Assembly (NCBI GenBank): GCA_050256015.1
Contig: JBFWIL010000054.1
Location: forward strand, 1 to 13,306
Direction of reading: 5' to 3'
From: JBFWIL01 sp050256015
GTDB lineage: Bacteria > Bacteroidota > Bacteroidia > Bacteroidales > Prolixibacteraceae
Length of the DNA stretch: 13,306 bases
Made by a program: the position numbers and the translations under genes. The notes under the pieces are model-generated. The model did not search any database and was not told the origin of the DNA. It saw only the letters and a list, made by a program, of their open reading frames with translations. Shown here piece after piece: positions 7,499 through 13,306 of this stretch (position 1 is its first letter; every line of letters begins with the position of its first letter).

Positions 7499-7526
7499 CA
7501 GGAAGCATTTTTATCCTAACGATAAC

Positions 7527-8420
7527 ATGGAAAATCACCAAAAGGGTATAGGGTATGCCGTGCTTACGGCTGTGATGTGGGCGGTGCTGGCTATAGGCCT
7601 GAAAGTGGCGGTGGAGCGGGTCGATGCCGTGACCATCGTCTGGCTTCGTTTTACCATTGCATTTGCCTGCCTGCTGGGTTACCAGTTGTATTACCGTCCG
7701 GCCTCGCTGAGACAGCTGATACGTCCGCCGATGGCTTTGATTCTGGCCGCTGTTTTTCTGGCAGGGAACTACCTGGGGTTTATGTTGGGGGTGGAATACA
7801 CCGGGCCCAGCAATGCCCAGGTTATTATCCAGCTGGGTCCCGTGATGCTGGCACTGTCCGGTTTTGTGTTTTTCCGTGAGCGGGTCAGCCGGTTGCAGCT
7901 GGCCGGTTTTATTCTTGCTGCTGTCGGCATGATCATCTTTTATGAGCATCAGCTTTCGCTTGTTACGGGGGATGAGCGGCAGTTCTCTTTCGGCGTGGTC
8001 CTGACCGTAAGCGGGGCGCTGGCCTGGACGGTGTATGCTGTTTTTCAGAAGAAGCTGGTTTTGCAGTTCCGGGCAACCACGCTGAATATCTTTATTTTCG
8101 GACTGGCCTCGGTGCTTTATCTTCCTTTTGTCCGGTTTTCCTCGCTGACGAACCTTTCCTGGGGATTCTGGCTACTGCTTCTTTTTCTGGGACTGAATAC
8201 GCTGATTTCTTATGGAGCCCTGAACCTGGCCCTGCGTTACACCGATACAAGCAAGGTGAGCATTATTCTGATCCTCAACCCCGTACTCACGGTTGCGTTA
8301 ATGACTTTTTTAACCCGGGCCGAGGTTTCCTGGATAGCCGGTGAACATTTTAACTGGTTGTCTATGCTGGGGGCCCTGATTATTCTGGCCGGAGCCTTCC
8401 TTGTGGTTCGCCGTAAGTAA
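7527..8420 (+). CDS. EamA-family (DMT superfamily) inner-membrane transporter
   Basis: This 297-residue protein is almost wholly hydrophobic and fits the ten-helix EamA fold made of two five-helix repeats (about residues 8-137 and 152-294). Seen: the first-repeat pattern GYAVLTAVMWAVLAIGLKV, then VTIVWLRFTIAF, EYTGPSNAQVIIQLGPVMLA and FRERVSRLQLAGFILAAVGM; the second repeat with GALAWTVYAVFQKK, ALRYTDTSKVSIILILNPVL and MLGALIILAGAFLVVRRK. Known: family members export or import small metabolites such as amino acids, nucleosides or sugars, and substrate cannot be told from sequence. The gene is divergent from the sigma factor (44 bases to the outer TTG, 89 to the chosen start) and has no obvious functional link with either neighbour. 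The length is normal and the ATG start is clear. Confidence 0.93.
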   Translation: MENHQKGIGYAVLTAVMWAVLAIGLKVAVERVDAVTIVWLRFTIAFACLLGYQLYYRPASLRQLIRPPMALILAAVFLAGNYLGFMLGVEYTGPSNAQVIIQLGPVMLALSGFVFFRERVSRLQLAGFILAAVGMIIFYEHQLSLVTGDERQFSFGVVLTVSGALAWTVYAVFQKKLVLQFRATTLNIFIFGLASVLYLPFVRFSSLTNLSWGFWLLLLFLGLNTLISYGALNLALRYTDTSKVSIILILNPVLTVALMTFLTRAEVSWIAGEHFNWLSMLGALIILAGAFLVVRRK

Positions 8421-8607
8421 AAACCTGCCGTCGGCTGCCGTTGTGATGATGATGAATTCTCAAATATGTTACAACTAATGATAAATGATGATTCCGGGAA
8501 GTTTTTTCTTCACAGTTTCCAATCAAAGTCGGCTGATAAATACACTAGTAAAAGAGGGCGTAAACGCGCGTGTATCCGTATAATGAATTAAAAATCAATA
8601 TGTTTTG

Positions 8608-8679
8608 TAGTCCCACCGGGAATCGAACCCGGATTTACAGTTTAGGAAACTGTTGTTCTATCCATTGAACTATGGAACT
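8608..8679 (-). tRNA. tRNA-Arg, anticodon CCT
   Basis: A complete cloverleaf can be folded on the minus strand. The acceptor stem is AGTTCCA with TGGGACT (one G-T pair), the D stem GTTC with GAAC, and the anticodon stem ACAGT with ACTGT around the loop TTCCTAA, giving anticodon CCT (codon AGG, arginine). The variable region is AAAT, and the T stem CCGGG/CCCGG has loop TTCGATT. The discriminator base is A and CCA is not encoded. It reads AGG, a rarely used arginine codon in many bacteria. Total length is 72 bases. Confidence 0.95.
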
Positions 8680-8692
8680 GAAAGGAACGCTG

Positions 8693-8722
8693 CAAAATTA
8701 GGAAAAAGCCGGTTTTTTCAAA
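8693..8722 (-). promoter_or_regulatory. Promoter of the tRNA-Arg gene
   Basis: On the minus strand a TTTG -33 box (8719-8722) is followed after 18 bases by TAATTTTG (8693-8700), a full match to the Bacteroidetes -7 consensus. The predicted start falls just before the mature tRNA end at 8679. Confidence 0.6.
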
Positions 8723-8882
8723 ACATTCTACTGATTTTATCTGAAAGGACTCTCTCACGCTTATTAATGCTTATTTAACAGCGTATTGACCGGTATAAAA
8801 ATTGAATTCGGCCGGACGTCGGTTTTTTGTCACCGGACATGTGTAGAAACGTTTTAAATTAATTAATTTAGAAGAACATTTA

Positions 8883-8914
8883 TTTGGTTGAAACCGGGCT
8901 TAGCTCTACTTTTG
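8883..8914 (+). promoter_or_regulatory. Promoter of the frdCAB operon
   Basis: TTTG at 8883-8886, a 20-base spacer, then TACTTTTG at 8907-8914: a perfect match to the Bacteroidetes housekeeping promoter (TTTG, 19-21 bases, TAnnTTTG). Transcription should begin near 8920, giving a leader of about 30 bases before the frdC ATG. Confidence 0.75.
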
Positions 8915-8952
8915 TGGGACTTTCAAAAATGTTAATATAAATCGGTTATCCT

Positions 8953-9633
8953 ATGAGCAATTTTCTGTCTGTCGCGATCGGGAGGAAATTTATTGTAAGC
9001 CTATCGGGTATTTTCCTGATGCTTTTTATTTGCGTTCATCTGGGGGCGAATCTGCTGTTGATTTTTGACGACAGCGGAGAATTATTCAACCTGGGAGCTC
9101 ATTTTATGGCAACGAATCCGCTGATCAAGGTGATTGAGCCCGTTCTCGGACTGGGCTTTCTGGTTCACATTATCTGGACCTTTTATGTGAGTTATCAGAA
9201 TTACCGGGCCCGTCCGGTGCGTTATGTTTCGGGAAGTGCTTCCGATACGAGCGGCTGGGCTTCGCGTAACATGCTGGTTTTGGGGGCGTTGGTACTGGTT
9301 TTCCTGGTTCTCCACTTATGGAATTTTTATTACGTCATTAAATTCAATGAGCAGGCTATGTCACTGACCTCCATTGACGGGGTGGAAATGCACGATACCT
9401 ATGCGCTGGTGGCCGGACTGTTCAAAGACAGTGTGGTGTACGGCATCATATATATCCTGGGGGGCATTCTGCTCGGACTGCACTTGAGTCATGGTTTCTG
9501 GTCGGCTTTTCATACCATTGGCATTAGCAACAAGATCTGGATTCCCCGGCTGAAAATGCTCGGACAGCTTTTTGCCTTTGTCGTTGCTGCCGGCTTTACG
9601 ATCATCCCCTTGTATTTCATGATTAAGTTTTAA
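8953..9633 (+). CDS. frdC: Succinate dehydrogenase/fumarate reductase cytochrome b subunit
   Basis: This 226-residue membrane anchor of complex II carries two b hemes and the quinone site, passing electrons between menaquinone and the iron-sulfur subunit. Five hydrophobic helices can be drawn (about 13-37, 56-82, 105-131, 154-178 and 203-225). Histidines suited as heme ligands lie in or near them: H29 (CVHLGAN), H72 (FLVHIIW), H121 (LVLHLWNF), and H177, H180 and H187 in LGLHLSHGFWSAFH. This matches the single-subunit di-heme type known from Wolinella fumarate reductase and Bacteroidetes. It starts with ATG about 30 bases after a strong promoter. The flavoprotein gene follows after 15 bases. 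In anaerobic Bacteroidales the enzyme works mainly as fumarate reductase; in respiring relatives it can run as succinate dehydrogenase, and direction cannot be told from sequence. Confidence 0.96.
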   Translation: MSNFLSVAIGRKFIVSLSGIFLMLFICVHLGANLLLIFDDSGELFNLGAHFMATNPLIKVIEPVLGLGFLVHIIWTFYVSYQNYRARPVRYVSGSASDTSGWASRNMLVLGALVLVFLVLHLWNFYYVIKFNEQAMSLTSIDGVEMHDTYALVAGLFKDSVVYGIIYILGGILLGLHLSHGFWSAFHTIGISNKIWIPRLKMLGQLFAFVVAAGFTIIPLYFMIKF

Positions 9634-9648
9634 CGTAAAAAGCAGATT

Positions 9649-11586
9649 ATGAGCGTTATCAATTCAAAGATACCGAAAGGGCCGCTGGCCCAGAAATGGA
9701 CAGAATACAAAGCGCACCAGAAGCTGGTGAATCCATCCAATAAGCGGAAAATTGATGTAATAGTGGTGGGGACCGGACTGGCAGGAGCTTCTGCCGCTGC
9801 TTCGCTTGGCGAAATGGGATTTAAAGTCAAGAATTTTACCATACAGGATTCTCCCCGCCGGGCGCATTCAATTGCCGCCCAGGGCGGGATCAATGCCGCC
9901 AAGAATTATCCGAACGACGGAGATTCGGTTTACCGGCTGTTCTACGATACCATAAAGGGAGGCGACTACCGGGCACGGGAAGCCAATGTTTACCGGCTGG
10001 CCGAGGTGAGTAATTCCATTATCGACCAGTGTGTGGCCCAGGGCGTACCTTTTGCCCGTGAATACGGCGGTCTGCTGGACAACCGCTCCTTCGGGGGAGC
10101 CCAGGTAAGCCGTACGTTCTATGCCCGCGGGCAGACCGGTCAGCAGTTGCTGCTGGGAGCCTATCAGGCCCTTATGCGGCAGGTCAATGGAGGAGCCGTG
10201 GAAATGCACACGCGCACCGAGCTAGTCGACATTGTGCTGGTCGATGGCAAGGCCCGGGGAATCATTACCCGCGACCTGGTCACCGGCGAGCTGAAACGTC
10301 ATTTCGGTCATGCCGTGGTGCTGGCCACCGGCGGTTACGGAAACACTTTCTTTTTGTCTACCAATGCCATGGGCTCGAACGGGTCGGCTGCCGTCAAGGC
10401 ATACCACAAGGGCGCTTATTTCAGCAATCCCTGTTACGCGCAGATCCATCCCACCTGTATCCCCGTTCACGGCGAATTCCAGAGCAAGCTGACGCTGATG
10501 TCGGAGTCGCTGCGTAACGACGGGCGCATCTGGGTGCCAAAAAAGCTGGAAGATGCCAAAGCCATCCGCGAAGGCAAGCTGAAACCCACGGAGATTGCCG
10601 AAGAAAACCGCGACTATTACCTCGAACGGCGTTATCCGGCCTTCGGTAACCTGGTTCCCCGCGACGTGGCTTCGCGTGCTGCCAAGGAACGCTGTGATGC
10701 CGGCTTCGGAGTGAATGCCACCGGACTGGCCGTTTTCCTCGACTTTAAGGAAGCGATTGAACGCCTGGGGAAAAAGGTGATTGAAGAACGTTACGGGAAT
10801 CTCTTCCAGATGTATGAAAAGATTGTTGATGAAAATCCGTACGAAACGCCAATGATGATTTTCCCGGCTATCCATTACACGATGGGCGGTTTATGGGTTG
10901 ATTATGAATTACAAACCAACATCCCCGGACTGTTCTGTTGCGGGGAGGCCAACTTTTCCGATCATGGAGCCAACCGGCTGGGAGCTTCGGCCCTGATGCA
11001 GGGCCTGGCCGACGGGTATTTCGTGTTGCCCTATACCATTCAGAACTACCTGGCCGACGATATCAGCACCCCGCGTATGACGACCAAAGAACCCGAGTTC
11101 GAGCAGGCCGAGCAGGCTGTGAAAGAACGTTTTGAAAAGCTTATCGGCATTAAGGGGAAACGTTCGGTCGACAGCATCCACAAGGAGCTGGGCATCATTA
11201 TGTGGGATTTTGTGGGCATGGGCCGCAACAGGGAAGGATTGCAGAATGCCATTGAAAAGCTGAAGGCCATTAAAAAGGAATTCTGGACCAACGTCCGGAT
11301 TCCTGAAGTGAAAGGGATGAACATCGAACTGGAAAAAGCCAGCCGGCTGGCCGATTTCATTGAGATTGGCATGCTTATGGCTCACGATGCCCTTGGTCGG
11401 GAGGAATCCTGCGGCGGTCATTTTCGCGAGGAATACCAGACCGAAGAAGGCGAGGCTCTTCGTCAGGATGACAAATTTGCCTATGTTTCCTGCTTGAAAT
11501 ACCAGGGTGAAGACAAGGACCCGGAACTCCTGAAGGAAGAACTGGTCTACGAGAATGTGAAAATGGTTCAGCGGAACTATAAGTAA
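9649..11586 (+). CDS. frdA: Succinate dehydrogenase/fumarate reductase flavoprotein subunit
   Basis: This 645-residue catalytic subunit interconverts fumarate and succinate on the cytoplasmic face of the membrane. Seen: the dinucleotide-binding fold VIVVGTGLAGASAA (GTGLAG at 41-46), the segment RRAHSIAAQGGIN with His73, the expected site of covalent FAD attachment, and substrate-site residues H267 (QIHPTCIP), R338 in LVPRDVAS (the expected catalytic proton-shuttle arginine), H409 (HYTMGGLW) and R443 (ANRLGASAL). A C-terminal helical domain follows (about 500-640) with DFVGMGRNREGL and REESCGGHFREEYQTEEGEA. These assignments come from comparison with known FrdA/SdhA enzymes, by memory and not by alignment. 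The length fits the epsilonproteobacterial/Bacteroidetes type, longer than E. coli FrdA. Genes on either side are the anchor (15 bases) and the iron-sulfur subunit (23 bases). The gene is intact. Confidence 0.97.
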   Translation: MSVINSKIPKGPLAQKWTEYKAHQKLVNPSNKRKIDVIVVGTGLAGASAAASLGEMGFKVKNFTIQDSPRRAHSIAAQGGINAAKNYPNDGDSVYRLFYDTIKGGDYRAREANVYRLAEVSNSIIDQCVAQGVPFAREYGGLLDNRSFGGAQVSRTFYARGQTGQQLLLGAYQALMRQVNGGAVEMHTRTELVDIVLVDGKARGIITRDLVTGELKRHFGHAVVLATGGYGNTFFLSTNAMGSNGSAAVKAYHKGAYFSNPCYAQIHPTCIPVHGEFQSKLTLMSESLRNDGRIWVPKKLEDAKAIREGKLKPTEIAEENRDYYLERRYPAFGNLVPRDVASRAAKERCDAGFGVNATGLAVFLDFKEAIERLGKKVIEERYGNLFQMYEKIVDENPYETPMMIFPAIHYTMGGLWVDYELQTNIPGLFCCGEANFSDHGANRLGASALMQGLADGYFVLPYTIQNYLADDISTPRMTTKEPEFEQAEQAVKERFEKLIGIKGKRSVDSIHKELGIIMWDFVGMGRNREGLQNAIEKLKAIKKEFWTNVRIPEVKGMNIELEKASRLADFIEIGMLMAHDALGREESCGGHFREEYQTEEGEALRQDDKFAYVSCLKYQGEDKDPELLKEELVYENVKMVQRNYK

Positions 11587-11595
11587 TGGCTTTTT

Positions 11596-11602
11596 AAAGG
11601 AG
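11596..11602 (+). promoter_or_regulatory. Strong Shine-Dalgarno site before frdB
   Basis: AAAGGAG lies 7 bases before the frdB ATG at 11610. Clear Shine-Dalgarno sites are uncommon in Bacteroidetes, and none of similar strength stands before the other genes here. It fixes the frdB start and suggests independent initiation in the 23-base gap after frdA. Confidence 0.65.
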
Positions 11603-11609
11603 ATTAATC

Positions 11610-12365
11610 ATGGAAAAAACAATAAATCTCACGCTTAAGGTTTGGCGTCAGAACGGTCCCAAAGAAAAAGGCCGTTTCGAAACCTACAAGGTAAACAACA
11701 TTTCGACCGACAGCTCTTTTCTCGAGATGATGGACATTCTGAACGAACATCTAATCTCGGAAAACAAGGAGCCGGTAGCTTTCGACCACGATTGCCGGGA
11801 AGGCATCTGCGGCATGTGCTCGCTTTACATCAACGGCCGTCCGCACGGACCCGACGACGATGTGACCACCTGCCAGCTGCACATGCGTAAGTTCAAAGAC
11901 GGTGAAACGGTTACCGTCGAACCTTGGCGTGCTGCGGCTTTTCCGGTTATCAAAGATTTGATCGTAGACCGTTCGGCTTTTGACAAGATCATTGCCGCCG
12001 GCGGTTACGTGTCGGTGAGCACCGGCGGGGTGCCCGATGCCAATGCCATTCCTATTCCCAAAGACAAGGCCGATGAAGCCATGGATGCGGCTGCCTGCAT
12101 TGGCTGCGGAGCCTGTGTAGCTGCCTGTAAGAATGCTTCGGCCATGCTGTTTGTTTCGGCCAAGGTCAGTCAGCTGGCTCTGCTTCCCCAGGGAAAGGTG
12201 GAAGCAGCACGCCGGGCCAGGGCCATGGTGTCTAAGATGAACGAGCTGGGCTTTGGCGGTTGTACCAACACCCAGGCTTGTGAGGCGGAATGTCCGAAGA
12301 ACATTTCCATTGCTCACATCGCCCGCCTGAACCGCGAGTACATCAAGGCCAAATTCGCGGAATAA
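11610..12365 (+). CDS. frdB: Succinate dehydrogenase/fumarate reductase iron-sulfur subunit
   Basis: This 251-residue subunit links the FAD in FrdA with the hemes in FrdC through three clusters. Seen: an N-terminal ferredoxin-like domain (1-110) with C62, C67, C70 (DCREGICGMCSLYINGRPHG) and C88 for [2Fe-2S]; then a helical ferredoxin domain with C163, C166, C169 and C173 (CIGCGACVAAC) and C218, C224 and C228 (CTNTQACEAEC). By analogy with Wolinella FrdB, C163/C166/C169/C228 would hold [4Fe-4S] and C173/C218/C224 [3Fe-4S]. All eleven ligands are present. The ATG is preceded by a strong Shine-Dalgarno site. The gene is last in the operon, and the short gap downstream is shared with a convergent gene fragment. 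Confidence 0.97.
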   Translation: MEKTINLTLKVWRQNGPKEKGRFETYKVNNISTDSSFLEMMDILNEHLISENKEPVAFDHDCREGICGMCSLYINGRPHGPDDDVTTCQLHMRKFKDGETVTVEPWRAAAFPVIKDLIVDRSAFDKIIAAGGYVSVSTGGVPDANAIPIPKDKADEAMDAAACIGCGACVAACKNASAMLFVSAKVSQLALLPQGKVEAARRARAMVSKMNELGFGGCTNTQACEAECPKNISIAHIARLNREYIKAKFAE

Positions 12366-12418
12366 AAATTACTTTTTTTTAATCTGTTATTGATTATCCG
12401 GGGCAGATGCTGGTATAG

Positions 12419-12442
12419 CCCTTCGTCAATGAGTCAGAAGGG
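12419..12442 (+). terminator. Possible weak terminator of the frd operon
   Basis: CCCTTC (12419-12424) pairs with GAAGGG (12437-12442), a 6-bp stem with a 12-base loop, followed by TTTGTTGT. It lies 53 bases beyond the frdB stop. A T8 run at 12373-12380 sits nearer to the gene but has no stem before it. Low confidence because of the short stem and broken U-run. Confidence 0.35.
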
Positions 12443-12465
12443 TTTGTTGTGCAGTTCATAAAAAG

Positions 12466-12491
12466 GATCCGGCCCGTAAAAAAGCCGAATC
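12466..12491 (-). terminator. Terminator of the second SusD-like gene
   Basis: On the minus strand GATTCGGC pairs with GCCGGATC (8 bp including one G-U pair, 10-base loop), followed one base later by five Us (complement of 12460-12464). It begins 17 bases after the TAA of the SusD fragment and looks like a proper rho-independent terminator, so this 3' end is natural. Confidence 0.7.
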
Positions 12492-12508
12492 ACGGAATGC
12501 CGGATGGA

Positions 12509-13010
12509 TTAGTAATACCCCGGGTTCTGTACTTCACTCAACGCCGGCTGGGGAGACAGGCGATCGATATAGGTATTCGGGATTGGCCTTAACTTGTGGT
12601 AATCCTGAATATTCGCGGCTCCGTCCGGGTTATACAATTTTACCCGGGCAACCAGCGTGCCGGTACGGACGAGGTCTTCCCAGCGGTTCAGTTCACCATA
12701 GAGTTCTCGTGCACGTTCTTCGAGCATCCAGTCAACAAACGGATCAAAGCCGTTGCCGGACGGAAATTCCGGATTTTGTACATCGGCCTGGGTGACCGTC
12801 ATGTCGTTGACAGTAGATGTGGTGTTGTTTTCGCCTCCGTCGATCCGGTACACCTGCGGAGGTTTTTGCTCTCCCCCGGCATACGCGGCACGTTTGCGCA
12901 CTTCATTGATATTTTTGAGGGCATTGGGCCAGTCGCCTTTTCTGCCGTAAGCCTCGCCCGCTATCAGATAGGTCTCGGCCAGACGCATGCGGTGGAAATT
13001 TCGTGCTCCC
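12509..13010 (-). pseudogene. C-terminal fragment of a second SusD/RagB-family lipoprotein, 5' part missing
   Basis: The frame reads from about 13010 leftward to a TAA at 12509, roughly 166 residues. Seen: GARNFHRMRLAETYLIAGEA, KGDWPNALKNINEVRKRAAY, the conserved MLEERARELYGELNRWEDLV helix and the closing YHKLRPIPNTYIDR with the end VQNPGYY, all marks of the C-terminal third of SusD-like proteins (about 500 residues when whole). The signal peptide and N-terminal two thirds are absent. The open frame does extend to an ATG at 13057, but those last 15 or so residues are the antisense of a helix-turn-helix gene and not SusD. No SusC gene stands beside it. The subfamily differs from the SusD at 501-1937 (it has an insert around VYRIDGGENNTTS). 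The gene was cut by a deletion, another rearrangement or a misassembly at about 13010-13020. Confidence 0.85.
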
Positions 13011-13022
13011 GCGCTGAATACC
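13005..13022. other. Breakpoint joining a SusD fragment to a helix-turn-helix gene
   Basis: Left of about 13010 the minus strand encodes good SusD sequence (AGARNFHRM). Right of about 13014 the plus strand encodes good helix-turn-helix sequence (LNTTHATLSHIENG). Both genes lose their 5' ends here, with no gap, repeat or insertion-sequence end visible. The exact base cannot be fixed. Confidence 0.7.
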
Positions 13023-13306
13023 ACGCACGCCACGCTTAGCCATATCGAGAACGGCAACTACACCTCGCTCAAGCTGGAGATGCTGATCGCTCTCTGCAAT
13101 TACTACCGGGTAACCCTTCAGCAAATCATGGACCTCGAAATGATCCAGTTTTTTGAATTTACACAGCATAATGAAAACGGAACCATCGGAAGCATAATGA
13201 AACCCGTTGGGACAACAACTACAGTCAATGATTTTGCCGAAGGTTATAAATTATACATCGGGTACCTGACAGGGGAAATTGAGCGTCTGAGAAAGCTGAT
13301 CGGCAA
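13014..13306 (+). CDS. XRE-type helix-turn-helix protein, truncated at both ends
   Basis: The plus strand is open from about 13014 to the right edge (97 full codons). Seen: LNTTHATLSHIENGNYTSLK, then LEMLIALCNYYRVTLQQIMD, which match the recognition helix and last two helices of a Cro/C1-type (XRE) DNA-binding domain. After it come a linker (FFEFTQHNENGTIGSIMKPV, TTTTVNDFAEG) and a charged C-terminal helix (YLTGEIERLRKLIG), perhaps for dimer formation. Helices 1 and 2 of the domain and the start codon are missing. In frame there is an ATG at 12987, but it lies inside the antisense of SusD sequence and is probably chance. The C-terminus is outside the window. Such regulators are common in mobile elements and toxin-antitoxin loci, but nothing here shows which. 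Role unknown. Confidence 0.75.
   Translation, partial: MNTTHATLSHIENGNYTSLKLEMLIALCNYYRVTLQQIMDLEMIQFFEFTQHNENGTIGSIMKPVGTTTTVNDFAEGYKLYIGYLTGEIERLRKLIG

Larger units (their letters stand above)
8421..8952. other. Non-coding stretch holding a tRNA gene and two promoters
   Basis: This 532-base gap between the EamA gene and the frd operon holds a minus-strand tRNA-Arg with its promoter, and the frdC promoter near the right end. I see no credible protein-coding frame in the remainder. 8421-8600 contains a small ATACAC/GTGTAT inverted repeat around 8536-8577 downstream of the tRNA, too weak to call a terminator with confidence. No transposon or integration scar is visible beside the tRNA. Confidence 0.7.

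Noticed and set aside
7464..7949. Minus-strand 161-codon frame rich in His and Gln, opposite the EamA gene
   Set aside because: Low-complexity composition typical of an antisense frame over a membrane protein gene.
8608..8679. tRNA-Arg as an attachment site of an integrated element
   Set aside because: tRNA genes are common integration sites, but no repeated tRNA end, integrase or element genes are seen on either side.
10222..10875. Minus-strand 217-codon frame inside frdA, and similar ones at 10909-11421 and 11751-12317
   Set aside because: All are antisense to intact, highly conserved frd genes with all expected residues; overlapping real genes are very unlikely.
12509..13020. SusC/SusD recombination (invertible shufflon)
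   Set aside because: Such systems need a tyrosine recombinase and matching inverted repeats or paired SusC copies; none are in the window, and the partner at the junction is a regulator, not another SusC or SusD.
12903..13169. Minus-strand 88-codon frame across the junction
   Set aside because: It crosses the breakpoint out of frame with SusD and antisense to the helix-turn-helix gene.

Overview
The window looks like a chromosomal segment from a Bacteroidota bacterium, probably order Bacteroidales or a relative. The grounds are a SusC/SusD pair with its own ECF sigma factor and FecR anti-sigma factor, a frdCAB-type succinate:quinone oxidoreductase operon, and promoters of the Bacteroidetes type (TTTG, about 20 nt, TAnnTTTG). 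No genus can be assigned from the sequence alone.

Positions 1-7482, minus strand: a glycan-acquisition locus read right to left. It holds an ECF sigma factor, a FecR-like anti-sigma factor, a hairpin terminator, a SusC-type TonB-dependent transporter with an N-terminal STN signalling domain, a SusD-type surface lipoprotein, a large stem-loop, and the start of a sialidase-like (BNR) lipoprotein that runs off the left edge. In this arrangement a ligand bound at the SusC/SusD pair is expected to signal through STN to FecR, release the sigma factor, and switch on the transporter genes. The SusC gene carries an in-frame TAG at 5122-5124, exactly between the STN domain and the rest of the receptor, so export and signalling should fail unless the stop is read through or is a sequencing error.

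Positions 7483-8952: divergent from the sigma factor is a ten-helix EamA-family transporter. A 532-base non-coding stretch follows, holding a minus-strand tRNA-Arg(CCT) with its own promoter, then a very good promoter for the next operon.

Positions 8953-12365, plus strand: an intact three-gene succinate dehydrogenase/fumarate reductase operon (cytochrome b, flavoprotein, iron-sulfur protein). All expected cofactor ligands and active-site residues can be located.

Positions 12366-13306: the C-terminal third of a second, different SusD-like gene (minus strand, with its own terminator) stops abruptly near 13010. The sequence passes directly into the middle of a helix-turn-helix (XRE-type) gene on the plus strand that lacks its beginning. 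Two divergent genes, both missing their 5' ends at one point, fit a single deletion or an assembly misjoin.

I see no CRISPR array, transposase, integrase or convincing new defence system. The points most worth checking are the amber-split SusC and the junction near 13010.
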